Shown here: positions 1 to 6,611 of the stretch, in pieces
Position numbering within the stretch: position 1 is the first letter of the stretch
How the letters are laid out: each line of letters opens with the position of its first letter
Assembly (NCBI GenBank): GCA_031262625.1
Contig: JAISHJ010000034.1
Location: 1 to 16,699 of the forward strand
DNA: 16,699 bases
DNA from: Ruminococcus sp.
GTDB lineage: Bacteria; Bacillota; Clostridia; Oscillospirales; Ruminococcaceae
Direction of reading: 5' to 3'
The notes under the pieces: model-generated
What the model was told of the DNA's origin: nothing
What the model saw: the letters and a program-made list of their open reading frames with translations, nothing else
The model's database searches: none
Translations under genes and position numbers: made by a program

Positions 1-630
1 TCCGCCGAAGTCAAGGTTTACACTCCCGCCGGGATTGCCGCCGGAATTTTCCCCTGAAGCATTAACAGTCTTTATCTTTATGTTTTGATTTTGCGGTTCA
101 TCATAGGCAATATGTGAAAAGTCACGGGGCTTTATGTCATCAGCCTTTACGTACGGAGCATTCTGGAAGCGCTCGCTGTCAGCACCGATAAATTGTATGC
201 CGCCGTAGCCGCCGGAATTAGCTGTACCGCTGTTGCCGCCGGGGTTTACAGGAACACCGTAACCGCCGTGATTAACCGCAGCACCTTTATAGCCTTCCGG
301 GTAGATTTCATGGTCAGCAGGTTTGTCGGGAGCTTTTTCCCTAACGAATCCGCTCGAACTAATCGGTTCGGACAGACTGACAGAAGGGCGGTCTTTTTTA
401 AGCGAAATCGGCTCGGAAGCATCAAATTGCTCTGAACGTATGAGTTCGTCTATTGAAATATGGTAAAGTTTAGAAAGTTCAAAGAGTTCCGAAGCAGTCG
501 GCTCGGATTCGGCACGCTCCCAAGAGATGATTTTCTCTGCCGTGACGTTTATAAACGCCGCCAAATCATTTTCGGAGAGATTGCTTTCGCGGCGCAGTGC
601 AGATAATCTATTTGCGAGTGGAATATTCAT
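1..630 (-). CDS. XRE-type helix-turn-helix regulator with Gly/Asn-rich tail (C-terminus cut by window edge)
   Basis: The frame is open from an ATG at 630 to the left edge (210 codons, no stop). Residues 1 to about 65 read as an XRE/Cro helix-turn-helix: MNIPLANRLSALRRE, then SENDLAAFINVTAEKIISWE (recognition-helix region), then a helix ending SKLYHISIDELIR. This is the usual DNA-binding fold of phage-repressor-like regulators. Residues from about 70 onward are low complexity, with Gly/Asn/Ser-rich stretches such as GGNSGTANSGGYGG and GENSGGNPGG, so they are probably a disordered linker to a domain outside the window. The ATG at 630 is preferred because GGAG lies about 6 nt upstream; an in-frame ATG at 642 lacks a good ribosome site. 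It lies downstream of ispA on the same strand but has a 109-bp gap with promoter-like sequences. Targets and effector are unknown. HTH identity is fairly secure; the role is not. Confidence 0.8.
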   Translation of the reverse strand, partial: MNIPLANRLSALRRESNLSENDLAAFINVTAEKIISWERAESEPTASELFELSKLYHISIDELIRSEQFDASEPISLKKDRPSVSLSEPISSSGFVREKAPDKPADHEIYPEGYKGAAVNHGGYGVPVNPGGNSGTANSGGYGGIQFIGADSERFQNAPYVKADDIKPRDFSHIAYDEPQNQNIKIKTVNASGENSGGNPGGSVNLDFGG

Positions 631-676
631 AAAGCTCTCCATTGAAAAAATGATATATACTGTATAATATGTTATA

Positions 677-705
677 ATAATAACTCAAAAATCAACGAAA
701 AGCAA
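677..705 (-). promoter_or_regulatory. Candidate sigma-A promoter of the XRE gene
   Basis: On the minus strand, TTGCTT (700-705) is followed after 17 nt by TATTAT (677-682). An overlapping alternative is TTGAGT (683-688), 16 nt, then TATACA (661-666). An inverted repeat GTTAT-N4-ATAAC (671-684) overlaps these elements and could be an operator, perhaps for autoregulation; that is inference. The region is very AT-rich, so matches arise easily. Confidence 0.4.
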
Positions 706-739
706 CGGTTATTTCAAAAATTAATAAAAAGTTTACAAA

Positions 740-1639
740 TTATTTTTCGCGGATAAGAAGTTTTTTTGTCATGTCAATAAGCCGTTCATTTGCAGGAAAA
801 CGCTGGAGTATCGCTATTGCTTCAAGTGTTAAGTTTTCGCATCTTGTCTTAGCGTCATGAATATCACAGAAACGAAGGTAGGTAAGTTTCCCGTTATCGG
901 CATCGCTCCCGAGAGGTTTACCGAGAAGTGTTTCATTTCCTTCAACGTCTAAAATATCGTCCTTAATTTGGTAAGCAAGACCTAATTTTATTGCGTAAGC
1001 ATCTGCTGATACGAGCGTTTCTTCTGCAACTCTGTTGCTAGCACAGATACAGCCTATCTGACACGCAGCGGAAAGGAGCGCACTTGTCTTTTTTATGTAC
1101 ATTTTTTCTATATCATCAATTGTCGGAACCGGCACTTCACCGAGACCTTTTATGTTTACGTAAGGGTTGTTGATGTTACCGTAAATCATATCGAGAACCT
1201 GACCGCCGATCATCCCGCGAATTCCCGAAAGTCTGTTTATAATTTCAATTATATGGACTTTTTGCGCATCCGAAAGGTTACTATCCTCCGTAATTACCGA
1301 AGCGGCAAGCGAACCCATAGCATCTCCCGCAAGAAGCGCAACTGCTTCGCCGTACACTGCATGACAGGAAGGCTTTCCGCGCCGCAAATCGTCGTTGTCC
1401 ATACAGGGTAAATCGTCATGAATGAGCGAGTAGCTCTGAATAAGTTCGATAGCTACCGCTGCCGAATCCGCTTCTTCAAACCGTCCGCCGCACATACGGC
1501 AAAACTCGTAAACAAGGTTCGGACGAAGCCGCTTTCCGCCTGCAAGCACAGAATATTTAACCGCTTCCGCGATAATAGGATGAGAATCCGCCAAGAGTGT
1601 ACTAAGCTTTCCCGACAGAACTCTTTCAAATCTTTCCAT
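740..1639 (-). CDS. ispA: Short-chain polyprenyl diphosphate synthase (farnesyl/geranylgeranyl type)
   Basis: This 299-residue protein is a trans-isoprenyl diphosphate synthase, which condenses isopentenyl diphosphate with allylic diphosphates to make the C15/C20 precursor for undecaprenyl and quinone-type lipids in the cytosol. Visible motifs: GGKRLRP (34-40), first Asp-rich motif DDLPCMD (75-81) with the DDx4D spacing of bacterial enzymes, RRGKP just after it, GGQVLD (145-150), KTSALL (184-189), and second Asp-rich motif DDILD (227-231). Both Mg-binding motifs are intact and the length is normal. FPP versus GGPP specificity cannot be decided by eye. The ATG at 1639 has AAGGTG about 5 nt upstream. 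It starts 41 nt after xseB, the last closely packed gene of the operon; xseB-ispA adjacency is common in Bacillota and other bacteria. Confidence 0.95.
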   Translation of the reverse strand: MERFERVLSGKLSTLLADSHPIIAEAVKYSVLAGGKRLRPNLVYEFCRMCGGRFEEADSAAVAIELIQSYSLIHDDLPCMDNDDLRRGKPSCHAVYGEAVALLAGDAMGSLAASVITEDSNLSDAQKVHIIEIINRLSGIRGMIGGQVLDMIYGNINNPYVNIKGLGEVPVPTIDDIEKMYIKKTSALLSAACQIGCICASNRVAEETLVSADAYAIKLGLAYQIKDDILDVEGNETLLGKPLGSDADNGKLTYLRFCDIHDAKTRCENLTLEAIAILQRFPANERLIDMTKKLLIREK

Positions 1640-1680
1640 ATTTCACCTTAACATATGTTTTCTAACATAATTTACTTCTA

Positions 1681-1866
1681 TCATTCTCCCGCAATTGCAT
1701 CTATTTCAGCTTTAGCGGTTTTGAGTTTCTCCTTTGCAGTTTCAATATACGAAACAGCAAGTTTATAAAGTTTCATGGATTCTTCGAGAGAAATGCCGCT
1801 CTGTTCCATCTGTTTTGTAAGTATATCAAGTTCCGCAAAAATATCTTCTAAACTGTTATCAGCCAT
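1681..1866 (-). CDS. xseB: Exodeoxyribonuclease VII small subunit
   Basis: XseB is the small helical subunit of exonuclease VII, several copies of which bind XseA to form the enzyme that degrades single-stranded DNA into oligonucleotides. The 61-residue protein shows the family core: LEDIFAELDILTKQME, then the GISLEESMKLYKLAVSYI segment, then a charged helix. It is slightly shorter than many homologues (about 70-80 residues) but has both helices. Its ATG overlaps the xseA stop codon by one base (TAATG), and GAGGA lies about 7 nt upstream within xseA, so the two subunits are probably translationally coupled. Confidence 0.95.
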   Translation of the reverse strand: MADNSLEDIFAELDILTKQMEQSGISLEESMKLYKLAVSYIETAKEKLKTAKAEIDAIAGE

Positions 1867-3050
1867 TAATTTATCCTCGCTTTCTTTTGTCCGTCGGAGT
1901 AGATTATCGTAATATCATCCCCCGAACTAAGTGAGGAGGAGGAAGTTATTACACTGCCGTTCTTTTCGGTAATAGCATAACCTCTCGACAGGAGTTTTAA
2001 CGGCGAAAGAGCATCAACCGTGTTCACCAAAAGGCTGTATCTATGTTCTGCCAGCCGGAAAGAAGCATCTATTTTTTCACGGAGATAACCTTCCGCTTTA
2101 GATATTTCGTCACTGTAGCGGTTAATTTTCGCACTCGGTGTAAGTACCTTAATTGCCGTGATTTTGTCGGATAAATTATCGGATAAACTATCTATTTTTC
2201 CCGTGCATTTGTCATATAGATTTTGACGGAAATTTTCGAGCCGCACAAGTATATGTACTGTGTCGGTAACCGCAAGCTCAGCGGCGGCGGAAGGTGTCGG
2301 AGCACGAAGGTCTGCGGCGAAATCACAGAGGGGAGTGTCGGTTTCATGCCCCACGGCGGAAATTATCGGAGTTTTTGTGTCCGCAACCGCCCTGACTACC
2401 ACTTCATCCGAAAAGGGGAAAAGGTCTTCGTATGAGCCGCCGCCCCTGCCTATAATTAACAGGTCTTCTTGATTTTTATCGGCTTTCTTTATCTGAGAAG
2501 CTATATTTTTTGCCGCGCCCGGACCCTGAACCGCCGTTTCATAAAGAGTTATTATAACATAAGGCGCACGGCGTTTAAGAACAGTAATCATGTCACGAAG
2601 TGCCGCCGCACCTTCGGAGGTTATTACTCCGATTTTTTCGGGATAGGAAGGAAGTGTCTTTTTCCGCGCCGTGTCAAATAAACCTTCTTCCGAAAGCTTA
2701 GCTTTAAGCTGCTCATAGGCGGCGGAAAGCTTGCCGATTCCGTCAGGAACTATGTCGGAACAATATATCTGGTAAACGCCGCTGACTTCGTAAACCGAAA
2801 TCGAACCCGAAACAATTACGCTCATTCCGTCTTCGGGCAAAAACTGTAAATCATTTGCATTTTCGCGGAACATTACAGCCTTTACCGCGGCTTCCGAATC
2901 CTTAAGCGTAAAATAAATATGCCCGGATTTGTAATGCTTGTTGAAATTAGAAATCTCACCCTTAACCATTATGTTGTGCAAAAGCCTGTCTTCCTTAATG
3001 CGAGATGCTATATAGCGATTAAGCGAAGTGACCGTTAAAACTGTTTTCAT
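1866..3050 (-). CDS. xseA: Exodeoxyribonuclease VII large subunit
   Basis: XseA is the catalytic subunit of exonuclease VII. Residues 1 to about 100 form the OB-fold DNA-binding domain (LTVTSLNRYIASRIKEDRLL, then KGEISNFNKHYKSGHIYFTL). The catalytic region contains the family signatures IGVITSEGAAALRDM, GRGGGSYEDLFPFSDE, SAVGHETDTPLCDFAADLRA and PTPSAAAELA. A charged coiled-coil segment follows, then a short C-terminal beta region (LLSRGYAIT). The 394 residues are a little under the common 400-450. The start overlaps the stop of the upstream M22-like gene by ATGA (3047-3050), and the stop overlaps the xseB start, so it sits in a continuous translational chain. Confidence 0.96.
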   Translation of the reverse strand: MKTVLTVTSLNRYIASRIKEDRLLHNIMVKGEISNFNKHYKSGHIYFTLKDSEAAVKAVMFRENANDLQFLPEDGMSVIVSGSISVYEVSGVYQIYCSDIVPDGIGKLSAAYEQLKAKLSEEGLFDTARKKTLPSYPEKIGVITSEGAAALRDMITVLKRRAPYVIITLYETAVQGPGAAKNIASQIKKADKNQEDLLIIGRGGGSYEDLFPFSDEVVVRAVADTKTPIISAVGHETDTPLCDFAADLRAPTPSAAAELAVTDTVHILVRLENFRQNLYDKCTGKIDSLSDNLSDKITAIKVLTPSAKINRYSDEISKAEGYLREKIDASFRLAEHRYSLLVNTVDALSPLKLLSRGYAITEKNGSVITSSSSLSSGDDITIIYSDGQKKARIN

Positions 3051-4027
3051 GAATTTTCTTTCAAATAGGCGTATACTGCCGCTCCGACTGCATTGTCGGA
3101 GGAGTAACCCGGCGCGGCGAAATATTTCTCTCTGTCAATTTTTTCAAGACTTTTGCGTATTAATTTATTTGACATAACTCCTCCGGCGAAAACAATGGTA
3201 TCACAGGAAGCGTTAGCATTTATCATATTCATAATTGCCGTTTCGATGTAAGAAAGAACATACCGTGCTATATCTTCAGGCGGAATATTATCTTCAAACA
3301 TTTTGCGGCATTTATTTTCTGCACCTGAAAAACACGGACTTCCGTTTTTCATCGGAACATTAATCTTTTTAGGCGGTAAGCCATTCTCCGCAAGCTTTTC
3401 AAGTTCGGGTCCGCATGGAAAGGGAAGCCCTAGCATTACCCCGACGCGGTCCACAAGCTGTCCGGCTTTTAGGTCAGCGGAAGCGGCAACGATTTCACAG
3501 CGAAGAATTTCATCATCATCCGGCGTACAAAGGAGCATATCGGTTGTTCCGCCGCTTATGTGGAAAGCGTTAAACGGTCTATTTACAAGGTCAAGCCGTC
3601 CGACAGAATAAAGTGCGGCAAGAATATGCCCGACCTGATGCGAGGTTTTGTGGACGGGAATATTATTAACACTGCCTATAATTTCGGCAGCAGTTACTCC
3701 CGCCAAAAAGCACGGCATATAAGAGCCTTCGACATTTCGCGGGCGGGAAGATACGCCGATTGCGGATATTTTTTCGCGTAATTTCGCCGTACAGTCTGCC
3801 GTCGAATCCTCATTTAAGCCTGCCTTACCCGTCGCCGCACCTATCGTCTCCGCGACAACCCCGGGGAGCTGCACCGTATGGTGAAAGAGCGCATCAGACT
3901 GGCGTACACCTAATTCTCCGGGCTTTACAGGGAGGAGTTTTCCTGCCTTATAAACGCAACCGGTTTCGGAATCGTATACCGCTGCAGAGGTTGTGTAGTT
4001 GCTGGTGTCAAGACCTAAGTACAGCAT
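3047..4027 (-). CDS. M22 family (TsaD-like) ASKHA-fold protein, paralogue rather than TsaD itself
   Basis: This 326-residue protein belongs to the peptidase M22/TsaD group, whose best-known member transfers the threonylcarbamoyl unit to tRNA A37. It begins LGLDTSNYTTSAAV, the first ASKHA nucleotide-binding strand-loop, in place of the TsaD-type ESSCDET. The metal triad is visible: H130 and H134 in SHQVGH and D311 in SSDNAVGAA. The nucleotide-site loops SGGTTD (158-163) and FAGGVMSN (280-287) are also present. The conserved catalytic layout suggests an active fold, but position in a nusB-xseAB operon is typical of a second, uncharacterised clostridial paralogue, so I do not call it tsaD. Its start lies inside nusB (20-nt overlap). 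Function is unknown; loss of the real tsaD elsewhere in the genome would change the call. Confidence 0.85.
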   Translation of the reverse strand: MLYLGLDTSNYTTSAAVYDSETGCVYKAGKLLPVKPGELGVRQSDALFHHTVQLPGVVAETIGAATGKAGLNEDSTADCTAKLREKISAIGVSSRPRNVEGSYMPCFLAGVTAAEIIGSVNNIPVHKTSHQVGHILAALYSVGRLDLVNRPFNAFHISGGTTDMLLCTPDDDEILRCEIVAASADLKAGQLVDRVGVMLGLPFPCGPELEKLAENGLPPKKINVPMKNGSPCFSGAENKCRKMFEDNIPPEDIARYVLSYIETAIMNMINANASCDTIVFAGGVMSNKLIRKSLEKIDREKYFAAPGYSSDNAVGAAVYAYLKENS

Positions 4028-4445
4028 TTTTTCTCATCCGCAAATATCCGCCCAAGACACCGTTAATAAACTTAACGTCCTGTTCGGAAGCAAAATCTTC
4101 CGCGAAGCGAACCGCTTCGGAAACGGAAATATTTTCGTGAATTTTATTGTCATAAATAATTTCATAAAGTGCCACGCGAAGAATTGCAATAGATATTTTC
4201 GGTACGCGCGCAAGTTTACGTTTTTCGGATGCAGACGCGATAATCTTGTCTAATTCTTCGCCGCGTTCTGTTATTTCGAGAAATTTTCTTTCAATATTGT
4301 CGTTTATCTCAAAAATATCGGCGGCGTATGCTGTATCTAAAATCTCACGGGGAGTGTATAAGTCGAAAAGGCTTTCAAATACAAGATAGAACACGGCTTC
4401 GCGGTCGTGCATCGGCTGTGAGCGGTTAACTTCCGGGGAACTCAT
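4008..4445 (-). CDS. nusB: Transcription antitermination factor NusB
   Basis: NusB binds boxA RNA together with S10 (NusE) and supports antitermination in rRNA operons. The 145-residue all-helical protein matches the family: REAVFYLVFESLFD at the N-terminus, and the most conserved C-terminal block ISIAILRVALYEIIYD, then ISVSEAVRFAEDFASE, then VKFINGVLGGYLR. The ATG overlaps the yqhY stop (ATGA, 4442-4445) and has a strong AAGGAG about 5 nt upstream. About 11 residues precede the usual family start, which is minor. The gene overlaps the M22-like gene by 20 nt. Genes of RNA and DNA metabolism and isoprenoid synthesis are co-transcribed here, a common clostridial arrangement. Confidence 0.95.
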   Translation of the reverse strand: MSSPEVNRSQPMHDREAVFYLVFESLFDLYTPREILDTAYAADIFEINDNIERKFLEITERGEELDKIIASASEKRKLARVPKISIAILRVALYEIIYDNKIHENISVSEAVRFAEDFASEQDVKFINGVLGGYLRMRKNAVLRS

Positions 4446-4804
4446 TTTTTCTCCTTCTTTTCCGGAGTAATTCCGGAGATGATTATGTTAACCTTCGATA
4501 CAGTCAGTCCTGTCATGCTCCTCACATCTTCAATAATCCGCTTTTGAATTGCTTCGGAAACATCGTGTGCTTTGCATTGGGGACTTACCGTTACGGACAG
4601 GCTTATTTCTGCGGAGTCATCGTTAAAATATACGTTTGCGAAGGAGTCTGCCTTCTGCCCGAAAATATCGGTAAAACCAATCTTTCTGTCATATTGCACC
4701 GACATTTCGCCTGACTCCGAAAGTACGGATTCACATATTTTTTTTATAACATCTTTGGAGATTTTAACCTTTTTATCGGTGGTCATAACTTTTGTTTTTA
4801 TCAT
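4442..4804 (-). CDS. yqhY: Asp23/Gls24 (YqhY-like) family protein
   Basis: A 120-residue Asp23/Gls24-family (DUF322) protein. These small proteins are cytoplasmic or membrane-associated; in Bacillus YqhY lies next to acetyl-CoA carboxylase and nusB and has been linked to lipid synthesis control. Family features include the alternating beta strands SGEMSVQYD and DSAEISLSVTVSP, a helix AIQKRIIEDVRSMTG, and the end strand VSKVNIIISGITPEK, followed by a Lys-rich tail. I chose the ATG at 4804 because GAGGTGA (4813-4819) sits 8 nt upstream; an in-frame GTG at 4816 lies inside that Shine-Dalgarno and would add four residues. It is the first gene of the operon, directly behind a consensus -10. Confidence 0.9.
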   Translation of the reverse strand: MIKTKVMTTDKKVKISKDVIKKICESVLSESGEMSVQYDRKIGFTDIFGQKADSFANVYFNDDSAEISLSVTVSPQCKAHDVSEAIQKRIIEDVRSMTGLTVSKVNIIISGITPEKKEKK

Positions 4805-4825
4805 TTTTACAGTCACCTCAGATTA

Positions 4826-4854
4826 ATTATACACTATTTCAATTAAAAACACAA
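4826..4854 (-). promoter_or_regulatory. Sigma-A promoter of the yqhY-nusB-xseAB-ispA operon
   Basis: On the minus strand, TTGTGT (4849-4854), a 17-nt spacer and a perfect TATAAT (4826-4831) lie about 22 nt upstream of the yqhY start codon. Transcription would start near 4819, giving a very short leader that just includes the Shine-Dalgarno. An A8T6 tract (4863-4876) directly upstream could act as an UP element. Confidence 0.7.
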
Positions 4855-4873
4855 CAGGTTATAAAAAAAATTT

Positions 4874-4902
4874 TTTATACATATCATTTAGCAGAATACT
4901 AT
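4874..4902 (+). promoter_or_regulatory. Possible sigma-E-type (sporulation) promoter of yabP
   Basis: TTTATACA (4874-4881), a 13-nt spacer, then AATACTAT (4895-4902) resembles the mother-cell sigma-E pattern (ATA-centred -35; CATACAAT-like -10, 6 of 8 matching). It is in the right place for yabP, whose Bacillus homologue is a sigma-E gene. The match is weak in an AT-rich region, and no convincing sigma-A pair was seen here. Confidence 0.3.
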
Positions 4903-4930
4903 CTTTCGGAATATTAAAGGGGGATTTTCC

Positions 4931-5203
4931 ATGGAAAATACAAAAGCCGGGGTTTATCATAACATTATCTTAGAGTCACGGCGTAAAATGTCAATCTCGG
5001 GTGTAACCGACGTTGACAAATTCGACGAGGATATTGTACATATCTATACCTCCCTCGGCGAATTGACGATAAAGGGCTCAGACCTTCATGTTTCCGATCT
5101 TTCGACCGATTCCGGGGAGATGAATATCGAGGGACAGATTGATTCGGTTGTGTACGGTGAAGCGAAGACACCGCTTTCATTTTTAGCGAAAATTTTCAAA
5201 TAA
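4931..5203 (+). CDS. yabP: Spore coat/sporulation protein YabP
   Basis: A 90-residue YabP/YqfC-family protein, found only in endospore formers and required for normal sporulation in Bacillus, with a role in the mother cell around the forespore. The family pattern is clear: HNIILESRRKMSISGVTDVDKFDE, read as ILESRRKMSISGVTDV, followed by an acidic turn, then repeated beta strands IVHIYTSLGELTIKG, LHVSDLSTDSGEMNIEG and IDSVVYGE, and a basic C-terminal end (FLAKIFK). The predicted fold is almost entirely beta. A strong AGGGGG lies 7 nt before the ATG. It is the first gene of the rightward yabP-yabQ-divIC-yabR cluster; the S4-domain gene yabO that often precedes yabP is absent here. Confidence 0.93.
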   Translation: MENTKAGVYHNIILESRRKMSISGVTDVDKFDEDIVHIYTSLGELTIKGSDLHVSDLSTDSGEMNIEGQIDSVVYGEAKTPLSFLAKIFK

Positions 5204-5227
5204 CAGTTACATACAAAAAAGGGCAAA

Positions 5228-5656
5228 ATGATACTTGATACATTCTATACCGTTACCGAACAGGCAGAACTTTTCCTGTTGTCGGTGTTTGTAGGAGCTT
5301 CACTCGGCGTGGTGTTTGACGCATTCAGACTGCTCCGCGCAGTATTCGTGACTGCGCGGAAAAGCTTTCTCGTTCATGCCGCCGATTTTTTATTTATTTT
5401 ATTCTATGCATTTGTAGTTTTTACCTACTCCGCAGTCTTAGCCCGCGGAGAAATTCGCTTTTTCATAGTAATAGGTTCGCTCTGCGGCTTTTTAATAGAA
5501 ACGCTTACAATCGGCGATTCGGTTACGAAAGCGGTACGCTATATTTCCGATAAAATCCATGCCGCACTAAAGCGAGCATTTAATTCTTTATGGACATTTA
5601 TACTAAATTTTTTTAAAAATTTTAGGCATAGTAACGATTATTCCTCTCAAACCTAA
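5228..5656 (+). CDS. yabQ: Sporulation membrane protein YabQ
   Basis: A 142-residue integral membrane protein of the YabQ family, which in Bacillus goes to the membranes around the forespore and is needed for cortex formation. Three hydrophobic segments are visible at about residues 12-32, 46-67 and 76-95. They are separated by a conserved GVVFDAFRLLRAV stretch after the first segment and end in a basic amphipathic C-terminal helix. The segment LFLLSVFVGASLGVVFDAFR is typical of the family. It begins 24 nt after yabP with only a weak purine-rich ribosome site (AAAGGG), so it is probably translated from the yabP transcript. Its stop precedes a strong independent promoter for divIC. Confidence 0.9.
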   Translation: MILDTFYTVTEQAELFLLSVFVGASLGVVFDAFRLLRAVFVTARKSFLVHAADFLFILFYAFVVFTYSAVLARGEIRFFIVIGSLCGFLIETLTIGDSVTKAVRYISDKIHAALKRAFNSLWTFILNFFKNFRHSNDYSSQT

Positions 5657-5663
5657 AAAACAT

Positions 5664-5692
5664 TTGACATTTTCCTAAAACAATATTATAAT
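5664..5692 (+). promoter_or_regulatory. Perfect-consensus sigma-A promoter of divIC
   Basis: TTGACA (5664-5669), exactly 17 nt, then TATAAT (5687-5692) match the vegetative consensus at all twelve positions. Start of transcription is expected near 5699-5700. It begins 8 nt after the yabQ stop and drives divIC-yabR independently of the sporulation genes. Confidence 0.85.
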
Positions 5693-5731
5693 AGTATTAT
5701 CCCACCTTATCTATTGTTAAAATTTCGGAGA

Positions 5732-6058
5732 ATGTTTACATTGAGGAAGTCTGCCAAGCCGATTAAGAATAAAAACGGCTTAATATTAAACTCCTTAATA
5801 ACGATTGCATCCCTTTCGATTGCAGTTTTCTGTATCGGGGCGTTTGTGTTGCGCCAAGCCGAGCTTGAAGAAAAACGAATTGAACTCGAGCGGCTCACCT
5901 CCGAATGTATTGAATATGAAAAGCAAAACAGCGAATATGAAAGCATCCTAAACGAAACGGACGAGCGTGCCTATATCGAACGTATCGCATCCGAAGTCTT
6001 AGGTTACGCATATCCTAACGAGCGGCGTTTTTATGATTCGGGGAACGGCGGCAATTAG
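5732..6058 (+). CDS. divIC: Cell division protein DivIC/FtsB family (septum formation initiator)
   Basis: A bitopic division protein of the DivIC/FtsB family, which joins FtsL and DivIB at the septum and helps activate septal wall synthesis. Counted from the ATG at 5732, it has a short basic cytoplasmic tail, one membrane segment at about residues 18-41 (LILNSLITIASLSIAVFCIG), an extracellular coiled coil at about 42-75 rich in Glu, Leu and Ile, and the family C-terminal pattern AYIERIASEVLGYAYPNERR. The start is uncertain: a TTG at 5714 has no ribosome site; the ATG at 5732 sits only 1 nt after CGGAG; a TTG at 5741 has GGAG 10 nt upstream. All three leave the membrane segment intact. The cluster order yabP-yabQ-divIC-yabR supports the name. 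Confidence 0.88.
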   Translation: MFTLRKSAKPIKNKNGLILNSLITIASLSIAVFCIGAFVLRQAELEEKRIELERLTSECIEYEKQNSEYESILNETDERAYIERIASEVLGYAYPNERRFYDSGNGGN

Positions 6059-6096
6059 AACTACGTACTTTCTGAAAGGGAAAAATCTTTCTTACT

Positions 6097-6531
6097 ATGC
6101 AGTTTGAGACAGGTAAAATATACGAAGGCAAAGTCACCGGCATTACAAAATTCGGTGCGTTTGTTGAACTGGAACCCGGTTGCTCCGGGATGGTACATAT
6201 CTCCGAAGTTGCCAACCGATACGTCGAGAATATTACCGATGTACTTAGCGTTTCACAAGCGGTAAAAGTTATGGTAACAAGTATTTCTGATGACGGAAAG
6301 ATTGCCCTTTCAATTAAGAAAGCAGAATCACCGCCGAGGCTTAATAATTCCGACAGAACAAGTAATATTAATCGCGGAAACAATACCCGCAATAATCAAA
6401 ACAGGCAACAGACAAAACCCGCAACCTTTGAAGACATGATGAGCGCATTCAAGAAAACCTCCGACGAAAAATTAGGTGACATAAAACGTCAAGGCGACAA
6501 ACGCGGCGGCAATCGCAGCGGAAGACATTGA
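6097..6531 (+). CDS. yabR: S1-domain RNA-binding protein, YabR-like
   Basis: A 144-residue protein with one S1 RNA-binding domain at residues 5-75: GKIYEGKVTGITKFGAFVEL, then GCSGMVHISEVA, then KVMVTSISDDGKIALSIKKA, the standard five-strand OB fold. The rest is a polar, basic, low-complexity tail (Asn, Arg, Gln; ends RGGNRSGRH), likely disordered and possibly adding RNA affinity. Homologues after divIC in Bacillus and Clostridia resemble the S1 units of polynucleotide phosphorylase and general stress protein 13; the exact role is not established. The best ribosome site (AAGGG) is about 16 nt from the ATG, unusually far. A short inverted repeat GAAAG/CTTTC (6074-6078, 6087-6091) in between could bring it nearer. 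Confidence 0.88.
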   Translation: MQFETGKIYEGKVTGITKFGAFVELEPGCSGMVHISEVANRYVENITDVLSVSQAVKVMVTSISDDGKIALSIKKAESPPRLNNSDRTSNINRGNNTRNNQNRQQTKPATFEDMMSAFKKTSDEKLGDIKRQGDKRGGNRSGRH

Positions 6532-6560
6532 AAATATACTATAATAATACTTTACATATT

Positions 6561-6593
6561 ACGGGCGCTAATCACGCCCTGTTAATATTTTTT
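6561..6593 (+). terminator. Terminator-like hairpin before leuA (possible attenuator)
   Basis: GGGCG (6563-6567) and CGCCC (6575-6579) form a 5-bp GC stem with a 7-nt loop; it extends by AC/GT around a bulged T6580. A T-rich run (TTAATATTTTTT) follows. It may end the yabR transcript. The leuA ribosome site begins 2 nt after the T-run, so no promoter fits in between. Confidence 0.5.
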
Positions 6594-6611
6594 CGGGAGT
6601 AAAAATTATAA

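Noticed and set aside
193..435. 80-codon plus-strand frame opposite the XRE gene
   Set aside because: Antisense to the Gly/Asn-rich coding segment; the minus frame carries the HTH motif and a proper ribosome site.
3760..4140. 126-codon plus-strand frame over the M22-like/nusB junction
   Set aside because: Opposite two well-supported genes and with no recognisable domain or ribosome site.
5603..5635. AT-rich near-palindrome at the end of yabQ as a terminator
   Set aside because: It lies inside the yabQ coding region, has an AT-only stem of low stability and no following T-run.
6532..6611. T-box or leucine riboswitch ahead of leuA
   Set aside because: Only 80 nt are available, and there is no specifier loop or conserved T-box sequence; only one short hairpin is visible.
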